Positions 10,601-24,200 of a DNA stretch of 64,000 nt are shown one piece after another; position 1 is the first letter of the stretch; each line of letters opens with the position of its first letter. The position numbers and the translations under genes are program-made. Under the pieces are notes generated by a model, which did not search any database, had not been told where the DNA came from, and was given only the letters and a program-made list of their open reading frames with translations. Source of the DNA: Trochalopteron elliotii. Taxonomy: Eukaryota > Chordata > Aves > Passeriformes > Leiothrichidae. Where the stretch lies: NCBI GenBank assembly GCA_024734555.1, contig JANPWX010000009.1:2547728-2611727 (forward strand). The letters are read 5' to 3'.

Positions 10601-13600
10601 AAGTACAGGGACAAAAGTGGCTTTAACTTGCTAGGCCTTTCATAAACAAAAGAACTCAAAACTTCTATTTGTTTGCATCAGAAATGAGCACAGCTTTGTA
10701 ATATATTTTACCATGTCAACTAATCTATTAAAATATCCTGCAAGCTATGCAGAACAGAAAAGCTAACTGCAAACTTTAAAAAAAAAATATTGCCTGAAAT
10801 TAATTGCACTGTACTCTAGGCAATGTCTAGTATACCTGAAAATAATATAAGCCATTGTTTATTCCCAGCTACCATAAATTGAGTACTGGAAAAATCACCA
10901 ATAGTGAGAGTTCCTTGATTCAAATTCTTGAGTTTTAACACAATGTGTACCTTCATGATTATTTAAGATAATTGTCACTTAAACTGTTAAAACTGTTAAA
11001 ACTATTTCAATCGCCTGTAATTTGAGCAGAGTTTGCATCTATTAAGATCTTTTTATAGTGGAAAACTTGTTGGTTTATTTATCATGTATGCTTGCTTCCT
11101 GCAAAACACAAAGATTTTCACAGTGCTCCCAGGAGTTTCAGGAATTCGATGGAAGGTTGGGCTGATTGCATTTTCTTTTCTGCCTAATCATGTTTTTTTA
11201 ATACCTGAAGTGCTCCTAACACAGAAGATTATGTTTAAGCTAGAGTACACAGAAGAATGCTTGGAAAGGCCTGCAGAAACATAAAAGAAGATTGTTCAAT
11301 GAGCAAGAAGGGAATGCATAAAAAGCTTGGTAGACACATGAATTCCTGACCAAATGAGGCCATTTGTCTGGTATGTATGGAATGCTTAATATCCAATACA
11401 CTGGGCAACTGGTGCTTAGGGAAACATCTAAAACTGTGAACATCTTTATTACAATAAGTGACCTTTCTCCAGATTCCAGTAGAATGGTGCACAGAAAAGA
11501 GAGTTTCAATGTTTATTTCTGTATTTATATTCCTAATGTTTTTATATTGCTTGTGTTTATAAGTAAAAGCCTATCCCGATTTATTTTTTTTTTTTTACAG
11601 CTCAGATATTTCATATTCTCTCAAGGTATGTTGAAGGGATTGTCTGTACATTTACTGGAATCTCAGTGGTGCTGTTTTATCATATTCAATATGTGTGTAT
11701 GCCGTGGAAATACATTCAGCTACCCAGTATTATGTAAGGTGCATAGTTGGCTCATAGGCTCTTCCTCTATTTAAACATTAATAATACACACACACACTAT
11801 GGGTCCAATATCAAATATGGATGTTGTAATGGAATGTCTGAATCTCAGACATGAACGCTCAAATCAGCACTTAGATCCACAGAGTGGGCATTTACACATC
11901 TAAGTGTCCATGTAAGTACCCAAATGTGCGGTTTGGATACCCTATTAAGATGCCCATATTTGAAAATTAGGCTGACTTCCCAGCATTTTTGGCAACATGT
12001 TAGTGCAGGGATTCTGGCAAAAATGCCAGGTTTTAATTCTACTATGCTAAGGGGTGTTTGATTATTTGTAAGGTAAAAAAAGAATTAAAAATTGCAGTTC
12101 TAGAAACAGATTTTGCTCTACTTTTACTTTCAGCATTTTATGTGGTCTTGTAACTGGGTACTGAGATACCAACTGAACACGCTGCCTGAAGTCCAGTATC
12201 ATCAAGAAGAGGAAGTTCTAATGTCTCAGGTTATATATTGAGGTTTGTCATATTTTAATATGGAGAATTATAAAATGTGCTATCGCAGGGTGCTGCAAGT
12301 TCAGTACCCACTGAAGCAAAGCTGTTAAATAAACTCTCTTTTATGGGCCCTTAAATGGTAAGTGATGTTTTGGGTTGCACATTATGTGTACAGCTATGAG
12401 CCAATATATGTAACATTTTTTTAGTTCTCTTTAGAATCTGAATCAAAATCTGAAAGTTCAGTACCCTCATTGGTGCAAAAGCACCACAGAAGTCCCTGAC
12501 AGACAACTGAAGTCAAAGTAGATTGCATTAAGATTTTTCACCACCTTGGAATATTTACAAGAATGATCACAAAATATTGTGAGCCATTTTAAAAATGTCT
12601 CCCAATTTTATCATTTTATAAGGAAATAAAGCCTGTTTTGGCCATGAAGTCTAAAGCTTTTCTTCTTAACATAAGGAAAATGACTCAAAATAAATAATGC
12701 AAAGTCAAAACACAAGTCATAAAGAATAGAAGGCCTGATAGTTTCTAATGAAATGTATTTTTTTGTTTCCATTTTATTTATGACCACAGAAGTACTTGCT
12801 CTGTGACAGCCATGCCAAGACTTAGCTAGGTTTCAGTTATTCTTAAAGCAAACGTGAGACAGTGTGCCATTTTGGTTCTCAACATTTTTACACAAGCCAC
12901 CGATTTATTACTGCAAGCTATTCTTTTAAGCTTCTGTTTCAGTTCTGATAAAGTACTTACAAGCTTGAGAGAGGTTATTTCTTTTTCCCCATATCATAAG
13001 GAGATAAAATATATTAGTCTTCCCACAAACCTTGCTTGTACTAGAACTGTGTGTATTTCACAGTTTCTGTCTTGTCAGTCTAAAAATCATTTGTAAGATA
13101 GAGGCTCTATCTTAGATTTTGAATGTTTTTCTATGTTATATGTTCTATGCAATCTTTATCGGGTTCTCTGTTTTCATCTCTCATTTACAAGATCATGTAA
13201 TGCCTTTTGTAAGAGAATAGTGCTTTAACATTTATTTTGTTTTAGATAGAATTTCCCTTTTCAATTGAAAAGCCATCCTCTCCCCATTCTTGAAGAAACT
13301 GTACTCCCAGCATTTGTTAGATGTGCTATCTTTCCTTCCTTATCATGCACTACATGTGTGAGTATGAACAAATCCCGCACCTCTCTGAAGCTTATAGAGC
13401 CAGGTAGCATCAGTTTGAACTATGGTTTTGCCAGACTTGGCAAGATACATGGGATCACACCTGCTCAGCGTCCAAACAGGACCACTCCTGTGGCACAAAT
13501 ACGTGAGTCCATTTAACGCCATGGTGAGCAAAAATCCAAGTTCTTCAGCTGGCTTCAGCAATGACTATGGCATCCCTTGTGCTGGATGAGGTGCAAAACC

Positions 13601-16600
13601 AAGTTTACTTGCTTAGAGCCATTAATGATCCCATACCATTTCCAAATGGACAGCCACAGTTTCCATCCCACATTATGGGCTTCATCCATTTCAGTGCTCT
13701 GCATTTCACTTTAAGGTTGGTATTGTTCACTTTAAGATAGGTATGTGCTTTACAGGTACAGTAAACCTGCCATTTAAAGTATTATATTGTTGAATGAAAA
13801 CTCTGCTTTAGGAATTCTCTCCCTCTTCATCTTCTCAGTGCAAAGCAGAGTAATGTACCATAGAGAGGAATGATGAAACATGCAAATATTTGACCTAAGG
13901 AAAGCCTTCAGGTTGCAAAAAAATGTCCCCAGATCCCTCAGAAGTTCCTTTTTTCAGTCAAACAATTAGACAAAAATAACCTTGAATGACTTCAGTTAAT
14001 TACAATACAGTTACAATGAATATGCCCCATTAAGAACAGAATTAGCAAATGAAAATAACTTCTTCCTAAAACCCAGCTTTTCTGTAAAAGATTATTTGTT
14101 AGTTTTTCCACAAATAATATTGAAGAAAAAAATGTCACACCCTCTTCTCTACACTCTTCCATCTCTGTTTCCTGATTTTTCAGTTTTGTTTTATGAGTGT
14201 GTGCACATGCATCTATACAGAAATCAAAATCAGAGCAAACTTTTGCAACTTCTGTGTTTAGCCCTTTGTGCCCATGTGGTCCATGAAAACTTTGGTACTG
14301 AATAAGCTGGGAAAATCTTGCATTCAAGTCTGACCTCTATCTATGTCCAAAGAGTTTCTATGCAGTTTTGAACAGTTCTTTTTGAAAGACTGGTTGGAAT
14401 TTTGTCAAAATATTTCTGCAGTACTTTAGCCTCTTTTCACTCAATAAAGCTATTAATAATGCTCGCTCATATTTTAATTTCCTGATACAAAATGGGAATT
14501 TCTGCAGCTAGAATGTTATAGTAGAGATGACTGAATAACCTCTCATATTTCCTCTGTGTGGCACCATCATGAGGCAACTCTGGACTAAAATTCTACATCA
14601 TAATTAAGAATTGGATTGACAGACTTGAAACTTTTTTGCACATTGACATTAAAGACTTATGTTTGTTGATACCTATTTCTCCTCACCAAACACACTCCTT
14701 GGAAGTTTCATTCTCCACTGGAAATGTCTTTAAATCTTACACTGATCAATTGAAGTTCAATCCCATACTGTGTGTCCTACACCTTATAAGTGTGGAGTTT
14801 ACATACCATCAGATTTAGGGATGAAACCTCATAATAAGTTTAGTGCAGTAGGTTTAAATAATACAATGGAAAATCTCATGTAGTTGGTCAGTCCATCCAT
14901 CACTTGCCTGGGTGTCAGACTCATAGTGAACTGCAAAAAGAAATCTGGAAATGCCTATGTAAATAACTGTCATCTGCCCCAAGAAATACATGACAGTGTG
15001 CTCATAGATTCCTGTGACAAGTGAACAACCCCCAGTGTTTGAGAATTAAACGGAACATTCCTTAATATGTTAAGCCCAGTGTAGAATTAGACAAAATAAT
15101 TTTGGTGAATCTAGGTCCACAGCATTGTATTGTCCCCATAGCCCCCATTTGGAATTCCACATACCTCTGATTTTCCAGCCTGTTTCTTTTTGTCCTTCTG
15201 CCTACATGCACTACAGCGTGTCATAACAGAGAGGAGAAAGGTAAAAACTGTTATGAAATGCCACATTCTAAAAATAAAAACAGTTTCTAGTAATTCTGAG
15301 CATTTTCTTTATGTGGAAACTAATTCAGTGTTTATTGTAATTCGTGTAGCATAATGTCAGAATAAGTGCTTTGAAAAAGAAAAAAAAATAGAATCAAGCA
15401 CTAGAGAAATATTTCCTCCTTAAGCAAAAACTGCAGCTTGCACCTCCCTCTGTGGTTCATAGATGCCTTTCCCTCCTCACAGAACTGTTCTTTTTCCATT
15501 CTACCTCATTGCCTGAAGAAACTGAGATCAGGAGAGAAAGGACATTTTTCAGAGCAGGGTATTATGAATGGAATCCCCAATGCTTACAGGATTACCAGAA
15601 GTGTGACAACTGTCTTTGTTTCCTTAAAAATTGCCCCCTGAAGTAATCTGTAAGTTTTTTCCCCTTTATCAATATGCCATTTTCTCCCACTGCCCTAAAT
15701 AATGCTGTAGCTAGAACACTTTCAACAAATATGGCCACCACCTCTCTGAAGTCTCTGCAGGCAAATATTAAATTGCCCGTAGTGAAAAAAGATCCACTCT
15801 TTATTTCTGCATTCCTTAAATATGGCACCGGAAGAAACTGGGGAAATAGAGCAGAAAAGCAGGCTAGAAGACAAGAAGCAGGGAACAATGTAATTGGGTA
15901 AGGTGTCATGGGAAAAGAGGAGAAGGACAACATGTGGTAAAGGAACTGAAGGATAATGAAGGATGTAGTGAACAAGTAAGAAACAGAAAACTTGGAAGCA
16001 AGGAAGGTGAGAAATAAACACTGGAATGCAAGAGGGTGAGGGGAGTGGGAGGCAGAAATGCCAAGTTATAAATTTACTGTAGAAAGGTTGATGTGGAGAT
16101 TTTTTTAATAATTGTGGGGGGTTTGACAGCCAGGGGGACTCTTCACTTTTAAGTCAATTTAAGACTAAATTTAACATTACTAGAAAAGGAGACTCAGAAA
16201 GTCCATGTAGCATCAAAGAGCAAGACTCACACTTCCTTTTATACCCAAAGCTAATATTAAAGAAAATTGGGAAGTACAAAAAATTTAGAGACAAAGATAC
16301 AGTGAAATCAATATTAAGACTAAGAAAGTTCTGTACAAAACACATTATAGGCCGAAGAATCAATTTTGGAACTTTCAAATGCACTGTAATGAAATATTGC
16401 AGACAAATGGAAGAATACTCCCAACCATGAAAGTGTGAAATACCTCCTTTATATATATAAAATGCTACAGTATTCCAATAACCGAGAAATACTTACTTTA
16501 TCAACTAACATTAGGAAGACAATAAAATATCTCTATACCATATCAAGTAATATTACAGAGGCTGGTAAATATGTGCTTAGAGAGTATTTGTTGAAATAAC

Positions 16601-18169
16601 TACTGGAGAAAGAGAAACAAGATTGCTTGAACCGGCAAAAAAACCCATATACTTGTTTAACTAACGCTAGAAAAACTGTGAAATATAGTAGTACACTTAT
16701 GGAAACACAATGAACTGAAAGAAATACAAAACCTAATCTTGCTTTCCCTTAAACTGAAGTGATACAATTCAAGAGAATGGAATTATTCTGAATCCACTCA
16801 CTGATAAACAAAAGAAGAATTTCTCTCATTTAGTATATATTATTTAGTCTCCAAGAAACAATAAAAATCATTTTAGAAGCTAAAAATACCTGCTAAGCAT
16901 GCAACAGAGTTCACTTTTGAACTCTATTTTAATGGCCTCTCTAGAAATCTCCCTCTGACAGCTAGACTGTGAAAAGTCTGTGGAGCAGTTGAACTTCCTC
17001 CAAACAGCTATTGTTTTTCTTAAGCAAAAGTTACTGTTGTAGACCAAATACAGTCATTGTGAGACTGTCTTGTGTGATGCTTACAATGAATTAAAGTGCC
17101 ATATTTTGTGGCAAATGAAAGTGAAAGAATGTATTCATAGGGGCACTGTTCTGTATGCTGGATCTGACTCTGGATGTTGTATCAGGATAGAAACCTAGAG
17201 TGAAAAAAATTATAATTTGGAGGCTATATTGTCAACTCTGGTAATTTTTGTTGAAAGCTTTGTGCTATGTGATTTTCCTAGATCTCCTCTCCTGTATTGA
17301 AAGTATTATGTGAAAATATTTTCTTTGTCCTTTTAAAAAATGCCTTGTCTATACTTTTACACAAAATATTTTAAACACAAATCCTAATGCACAAAACAAA
17401 CAGAGGCAAATATAAAAAATAGCCAAATATACTCTTTTTAAGATGATGTCATGATTTTGTGGGAACTGCCCATTTTTGGCATCATGCTTTCCTTCCCTTA
17501 GCATGTAATAAAAATTCTTACTTAGGGAACTTCTTATGATTGATAACTGGGCTCAAATTATAGGAAACACTTGTGTGGAAGGGAAGTTGTACTAGTTTTT
17601 CTGCCTATATATAAATAATATGATTTTTTAATTATATACTTTGCCTGTTGTGTTACGTGGTCCAATCAAGGGGAAAAATTTTAAAATAAGAAGTAGAAAA
17701 AGTTCTTTTTCACAATACAGTGTCTCATCAGACATGGATGTAGGCAAATCTATCTGACCTTAAAAAAAGACAAAGTTCAGTATTAGACATGCTTTCCATC
17801 TCCTTACACCTGAATTGTTTGAATTGAAAAATTTTGTGTCACAGTTCAGTTCTCTAGCCAGAGTAAAGGAGAGCTGAGACTGCAAGGGCAATAGTGTTCA
17901 TTTGAATACATACTAGGCTTAACACAATCCACAAAATTCAACTGTGTCTGAAAACACTTTTTAAAATCTTTATTTTTACCATATTCATGAGGCCCTTATA
18001 GAGTGTAAAAAAGCTGCAGTAATCTGGAAAAAGGGGAAAAGATTTTCCAGAGAGAAGCGATATCAGTACATTAAGAGATAAAATAGTTTTTAAGGAGCTA
18101 ACAGAAGAAATGAAAAACTGGAGGTTTGTTATGAAAAGAGAGCTGCAAGGAACAGTGCAGACAATGCTC

Positions 18170-18174
<5 letters not shown>
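7622..18174. other. AT-rich unique sequence, no gene recognised
   Basis: About 10.5 kb of AT-rich DNA. Open frames up to about 136 codons occur (for example 11364-11774 plus and 15592-15975 minus), but several overlap in competing frames and strands, show no domain and have AT-rich composition typical of chance frames. There is no CR1 tail or LTR terminus. A possible very old amniote repeat near 11.86-11.98 kb is listed separately. Probably intron or intergenic desert. Confidence 0.55.
11860..11980. repeat. Possible ancient amniote interspersed repeat fragment
   Basis: The text around CACATCTAAGTGTCCATG, AAGTACCCAAATGTGCGG and GCCCATATTTGAAAATTAGG resembles short old repeats known from turtles, crocodiles and birds, with alternating TAAGTGCCC / TTTGAAAATTT words. 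Boundaries and family cannot be set by eye. Confidence 0.25.

Positions 18175-18222
<48 letters not shown>
18175..18222. repeat. Poly(A) run, 48 nt
   Basis: An uninterrupted run of 48 adenines. It is the longest homopolymer in the window. CR1 LINEs do not leave poly(A) tails, so if this is a retroposition tail it would belong to another machinery. No flanking duplication was found. It may also be a simple expansion or a consensus-length artefact of sequencing. Confidence 0.95.
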
Positions 18223-18224
<2 letters not shown>

Positions 18225-21200
18225 GCCCCTAATCTAGAATGAGCTTCCTGATGCTGATTCTGACAACAGAACTCAACTATCCTAAGACTACTCACATGCA
18301 TATTTCTTCCTCTCAGGGCATCCAAGGGACTAAAGCAGCTTTCAGAAAGCGTTATTTAATTTCTGTCACAGGCAGCAACAGGTTGTTTGTCACCTGCAGC
18401 ATTCCCTCACAAGCATGCTAATGCAGAATACCTAGATTTCTCAAAGAATATATCTTATGGTAGAGCTCAGGAGCAAAGAGCTGCTTGTTATCCAGACACT
18501 AAAAAACAGAAACCTGATGAGGAATAACCAGGAGTGGGAAATTTCCCTCTCAATCTCTTCAGCTGGAGATGGAAAGAAGATGGGAAGGATGTCAGTGGGA
18601 TTACCTGGATGTAGGAGATCCTAGCTCTGATGTTCCCAATTAATGCAGATGAATACCGGAATCCTCATTGCTCAGCCTCCTCACTGGAGTGGCCCCTTTT
18701 CAGGCAGCTCAGCAGCCACTGTGTCAGCACAGGGTGAAACTGCCCTGTAGCACAGTGGAGGAGAGTCACTGGGAGCATGGAAGAGCAAGGCTCAGGTCTC
18801 TGCTTCACGCTGCTTTAATTGCACAGAACAGAACATCTCCCCTGAAGATGAAAGAGCCTCCTCCAGAGAAAACTCAAGATATGTGAGGGACATTTGGAAG
18901 GTCAGAATCTGCATCTCCAGTCAGAACCAGGCCAGGTATTTTTGATAAGCTTCCTTGTCACAGCAGTGTTGACTAGCTTTGTAGCTTTTGTCATTATACC
19001 TACCCTGAGCCTGCAAAACCATTCTGCAAAAAGTAAGATGAAAGAGAAAGTTTCCACTGAAAGTTTTAGGCTTGATGAATCATTCTGCTATGATGAAAAG
19101 CCATTTTGTCACAAAATTCCTGGCTAGCTCCAGTGGTGATACTATTGTCTAGCATAGCTGTCAGGCAGCCCTCCTAATTAAGCTATTTTTGTAGAAGACT
19201 CAGGGTATGGTTTGTGAATCACAAAGCTTGTGACTCTAGCTCCATATCAACTTGGGGAAATTCTCCCAGAGGGAAATCATAATACTGTGCTCTACAACCC
19301 AAAATTGCTATATAAAGCATCTACTCTTCCATATTGGAACAGACTGCTCTACTATCATAGCAGCCTTTAAATTCCCTGAAAATACAGAATAAAAAGGAGA
19401 GGTCTTTGTATGATCAGAGAGGCATTTGATCAAAGCTTTTCATGTGTTGCTGGACATAGAAGTACTTCATAACATAGCACTTAGACATATTCATGTAAAA
19501 CTTCAGAAAAAGTAAAATGAACAGTGAAGATGTCTGATGTTTATTTGAAGTGCAGACAAGGGATGTAAAACCATGCCAAACCATCAAGTCAGCACTGCCT
19601 GGGGGGTTGAGTTGTCCCTGACTTCTACATCATTTTTTTCTTTATTAACAACACTTGAGTGATAAAGAGGAAGGAGAGGTTTGGGTGAAACTAATGTTAT
19701 TACCCAACTCTGGTGCACATCATCAGGAACAAGTGTTGGTTTGCCATAATGCCACCTTCTCTGGATTTTTGTCTTGCTTCAGGTTTGTTCCTGCTTTCAA
19801 AGTGACTGGCAACAGTGATTTTAAAATATTTCTTCAGTTTTTGTCATTATCTTTATTGTCCTCCCCAACTCCTTTCCAGGGTCTCCTTCAGCCACTGGGA
19901 ATATGTCACCCATGTGTTCCTGGTTTACAGTGCAAACTTCATGGACCATCACTATTTTTTTCCTCTGTTGTGTCTCTCTTTTTAAAGGATGTTATGTACC
20001 TCAAAGAGATAAATAAAGCTCAAAAAAGAAGAAAAACACTTAAATGGATCTCTGGACAGTATGTCTGCACTGGTTTTGTCCATCTCTAAATCTTGCTGAG
20101 TTCTGTTGAACTGTCCAGTCGTGGCAGTACAAGGCACATGATCAACAGCATGGTGGAAGCATGTGCATCACAGCAACAAGTCCTTTCACATATTGTGTCT
20201 GAAGACTTCTCAGGAATTCATCAAAATCAAGACAAATCATTTTATTAGTATTCATTACTTTCTCTTTTTCAATCTCTTTTGAATTCTGCCCTACTGGACA
20301 AAACAGCACAACCTAAAGCTAATAATCTGAGATTCCAAATTTGTCATGCAGGAAATAATTCTTTGCAAATACTTGCAGCTTCCACCAAACCTCTTAGCTC
20401 CTCTTACTCAGAGAGCTACCAAGTCAGAGGGAAGTGATGAGAGCAAATTGTTAAAAAAAGGAACAGTACACCACCTGGCATCCAAGAGTGTGTGCTGAGC
20501 TTGGCATTCACAGAGGAGGAGAAAAATACACACAATCTCAACATGTATTTCCAAGTGATGGTATATAACGTTTTATTGAAACTGTTCATAAGAAGATATT
20601 CATGTCTGATGCCTAGCTTCTCATTAAATATAAGTGTTTGAAATTTATAGCCTGAAAACTTGAACTTTAAAACAAAAAATATTCAAGTGTGGGAACCTGA
20701 AGTTAAGAACCCAGAAGATCTTTAAATTTTCAGCAACTCATATGGGCTCTTTCCTAAAGAAGAAACTGAGGATGCTAGTGAGGACAGAGGGCACCAATCA
20801 AGCTCTTCTATTTTCAGTTTCTCCCACTGTTCTTTCTTCCTGTAACAAGAAATTTACTTTTCAAATATGTATATGCCATTTCAGTTCTATAGCTGAAAAA
20901 AGTATGTATTTTTTGAAAGCTACCTGTGGATAAAAGCTGTCCTGGGCTCTGTGTTTGGATATACAGATTAATTTTGCATTTTTAAGGATCTCCATTAGTA
21001 TTTGTTCTCATTATAAGGAAATAATACTTTTTCAACACTTGGTACTGCTATGCAGTTCCTGACACTGTTATAAGTATACAACAAATATCTGAATAATTTA
21101 GAAATTGAAGTAGCTAAATTTGGAGCTGAAATTTAAAACTCCTTAAAGGTGAAAGAAAATTTTCCTGGAAGTTCAGAATAGTGTATAAAGTTGGCAATAT

Positions 21201-24200
21201 AGCTTGGTTCTAGGTCTTTGGAAAGTATTTTCTCCCACATACAGGCTTCTCTGCATTTGGGTTTGCATATGGTTAATAATATGATCAACAACTTTCATTG
21301 ACACCTTGCATTCAATACCTACAGATATACCAGGTTGCAAATTCTGCTTTCACATCTTGTCTCGACAATCAATCATATTTTAGAAGAAAATAAGAAGAGA
21401 TTAATACAAACAAGTGTTATTTGAAGGTTCTATAGCTCTCCTTTGCAGTATTATCACCATTTCAAGCACTTTTCCATAAATGTTACCTAATTATCTCCTA
21501 CCAGCCAATTTTAACTCGGAAGCATTGCTCGTCTCAGAAGAGCGAAGTGAAACCTGAAATCAGAAAACTTGGCTGCTTTCAGTTGTTACTATAATAACAA
21601 AATTCATAGGATATGTGCTTTTAGAGAATCATCAGAGGCCACAAAACTTAAGAAGCAGCTTGGGCCTCCTTTTAGCTCACACTGAATCAATGCACCTAAT
21701 CAGTGACATTGTACTTAGTGGTGGTACCAGGAGAATTCTGATTGCTTTGACTGAGGGGCTTTTTTAATGATTTTTTTTTCCTTAGATTTGGTGTTCACTA
21801 CTCAGTGAATCTCAGGAGGAGGAGTGAAACGCAGATTCACATGGGCAACAGATATACATATATAAATTTATACATGTACTTGCAAATGTAAAATCTCAAA
21901 GTTTTTGCAATACCACAAGTAAAGCTTGCTTCACAGATTTCCCTAAAGTATGTTCTGATGTAAATCCCAGATGCTACAGAATATAAGTGAATCATGCTCT
22001 TTCCTTAATACAGTTGACATTGCTTATTGTTATATAGGAAAAATTTGTTGTCTTACCTCATCTTCCTCCCCCCAGCACTGTGCTTCTATAAACTTAGTGC
22101 TGTTGGAGCATTTCAGCTATGTCTCTAATTTGTTTATGCAGATTCCTTCATTCAGTGCCATGCAACTTGAGCAGCACAGCCCTCCAAGCTTGCCTCCCAT
22201 GGCTGATGCCACTTAGCCTGCTGCAAATTGATGTGGATGGCTCTCTGTCTTTGGAGACCAAACATTTTCACCTTCACAGTACACTCAGCTTTCACTGGCC
22301 TGGGGCTTAGGAGCCTGAGATACATTCTTAACTAGGAAATTCCACTTTGCATTGCAACATGCTATAATCATACTAGTGGACTGAAATTTCAAGTATCCTA
22401 GAAAATTCCACCTTGTCACTCCTCAGAAGGGCATTGGTTCCAAGAATTAGCACATTTCCCTCATCCCCACTTCATATTAACACTTGAAACTAAGTACAGA
22501 TTCTTGCTCAACTGAAGAAAGTCAAACAAGTCAAGTACAGCAGTAGCTTGTGCATGTTTTCTCTTATTAATTATATGCACAGTAATACTGTATTTATGCA
22601 ATCATTTTCACACGCCCCTTTGGCACTGATGAATGCTTATCAATGTTAACATCATGACAAAAATGACAAAAGCCAGGAAGTTCAATGGTAGGAGTGGAAC
22701 TTTGCATTTGTCTTGTGCAACTGCAAAGATAAACACATGCTGTGTCCTAGGTCACATCTTCAGCCTCTTGGGTTTTGTCTGTTGATGTTACAATCTTCTA
22801 AGCTGTGTTTTTATCTGTGGATTCTTTTGACTTTTCTCTTAATGACAGCAAAATTTCTGGTGAAAAGATGACACCATCCAATGTTATGAGAGATGTTAAG
22901 ACAGGATGATCAGACACCTTATATATGCGCTAGCTACTCTGGGCTGCTTTATGGCCTCTTAGTAAAAATATATGTTTATCATTAACCTAGGGTCATTTAT
23001 TGACCCCCTTAACCTACAAATGTTGCTTTGTACACAGTTGACATCAATGCAGCATAAATTACTGAAGCCTCTCCCTGAAGAATTTGTAAATGACATCAAT
23101 TCTTTCACTATCTAGATGCCAGCTATCGGGGGGAATTCATGTGAGAGTTAAAAAACATGAGGTTAATTGAAATTAGCCCTCAACTGAAAAAGGAGTCTTA
23201 AAGGAATTTTGAAGTTCCATTAAGTATTAAAATAATATCTATTCCCATGTGGGAGGCAGAAATTAATCTCACATAAAGAACTGCAACTGTATTTATGTTT
23301 TTCACTTATCTTCCCATCTTGGTTTTCCTTCAACACCCTTGCCACATCCCGGGATTTGTTTCTGTGCTGCTTTCCACTGTATTTCTTTTTTTTCACCTTT
23401 CTTTGTGGTGGATTCCTTGCACTACTCCATGAAGGAGATTTTGCTTGACAATTTCGTCCAACAGACTTTCTGGGGTGGGTGCTGCTAGCTGCTTAGTGAG
23501 CAAAAAAATACCTCTGTCTTCTGCTGGGCAAAAAGCTTGTTTTACTGTCATCACATGCATATAAATTCACGCTTGCCTTTCTAAAGCAAACACTAAAATT
23601 TATGGGATTACGTTTTAAAAACCCTTATGGAAAAAGTTTACATGCTGTAAGATGACCATCCAGGAAAACTGACAGGCAGTGCTAGAAAATGCCTGAGATT
23701 AGAGATTTCTGTGGAGAAAATTCAGCTGTGGGAGAGCAAGAATTGGTATTCACTAGAGTTCTGCTACCAACTCTGTTTCTGAAATAAAAATCTAAATTCC
23801 TCATGGGAGCTTCAAGAGCAGCCACAGATAACACATCTCTCTTTATAGTGTTCACTCCTAGAGGGTGGTTCCCAAATTGATTCCTGAGGACCAAAATATT
23901 ACATGCCGTTGCCACCAAGATGGTGGCAAATTCCCAGTTGGTTTTTCCACTTTCTCACTGTTAAACTACATTTGGTGATAGAGAAATAAAATAATATGTT
24001 CTTCCTTAAGAGTATGTTTCTATATAACCAACTGCTATACCTGCTAAGATACTTCCCAGGCAGCAAAGAAAGGAAAAGACAATCCATGAAATCTTCTGTC
24101 TTTTAACATGCAAACAAAGCAATTGAAATATTTGAAAACAGCAGTAACAACAGCTTACTGTAGGCAATCTGGTTTTCATAAGGGCTTGGGTACCAGGATG

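Noticed and set aside
11601..11625. A 25-nt microexon candidate between TTTTTTACAG and GGTATG
   Set aside because: It is too short to weigh. The T run makes any AG look like an acceptor, and 25 nt gives no coding test.
11364..11774. A 136-codon plus-strand frame
   Set aside because: The AT-rich translation dominated by Phe, Ile and Leu has no domain. The frame also runs through a polypyrimidine tract.
15592..16021. Overlapping minus-strand frames of 127 and 99 codons, opposite a 75-codon plus-strand frame
   Set aside because: Frames compete on both strands, the composition is hydrophobic low-information text, and there is no motif or splice context.
18894..19127. A 77-codon frame with a hydrophobic segment, resembling a membrane protein
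   Set aside because: A single hydrophobic run is common in chance frames, and there is no family match.
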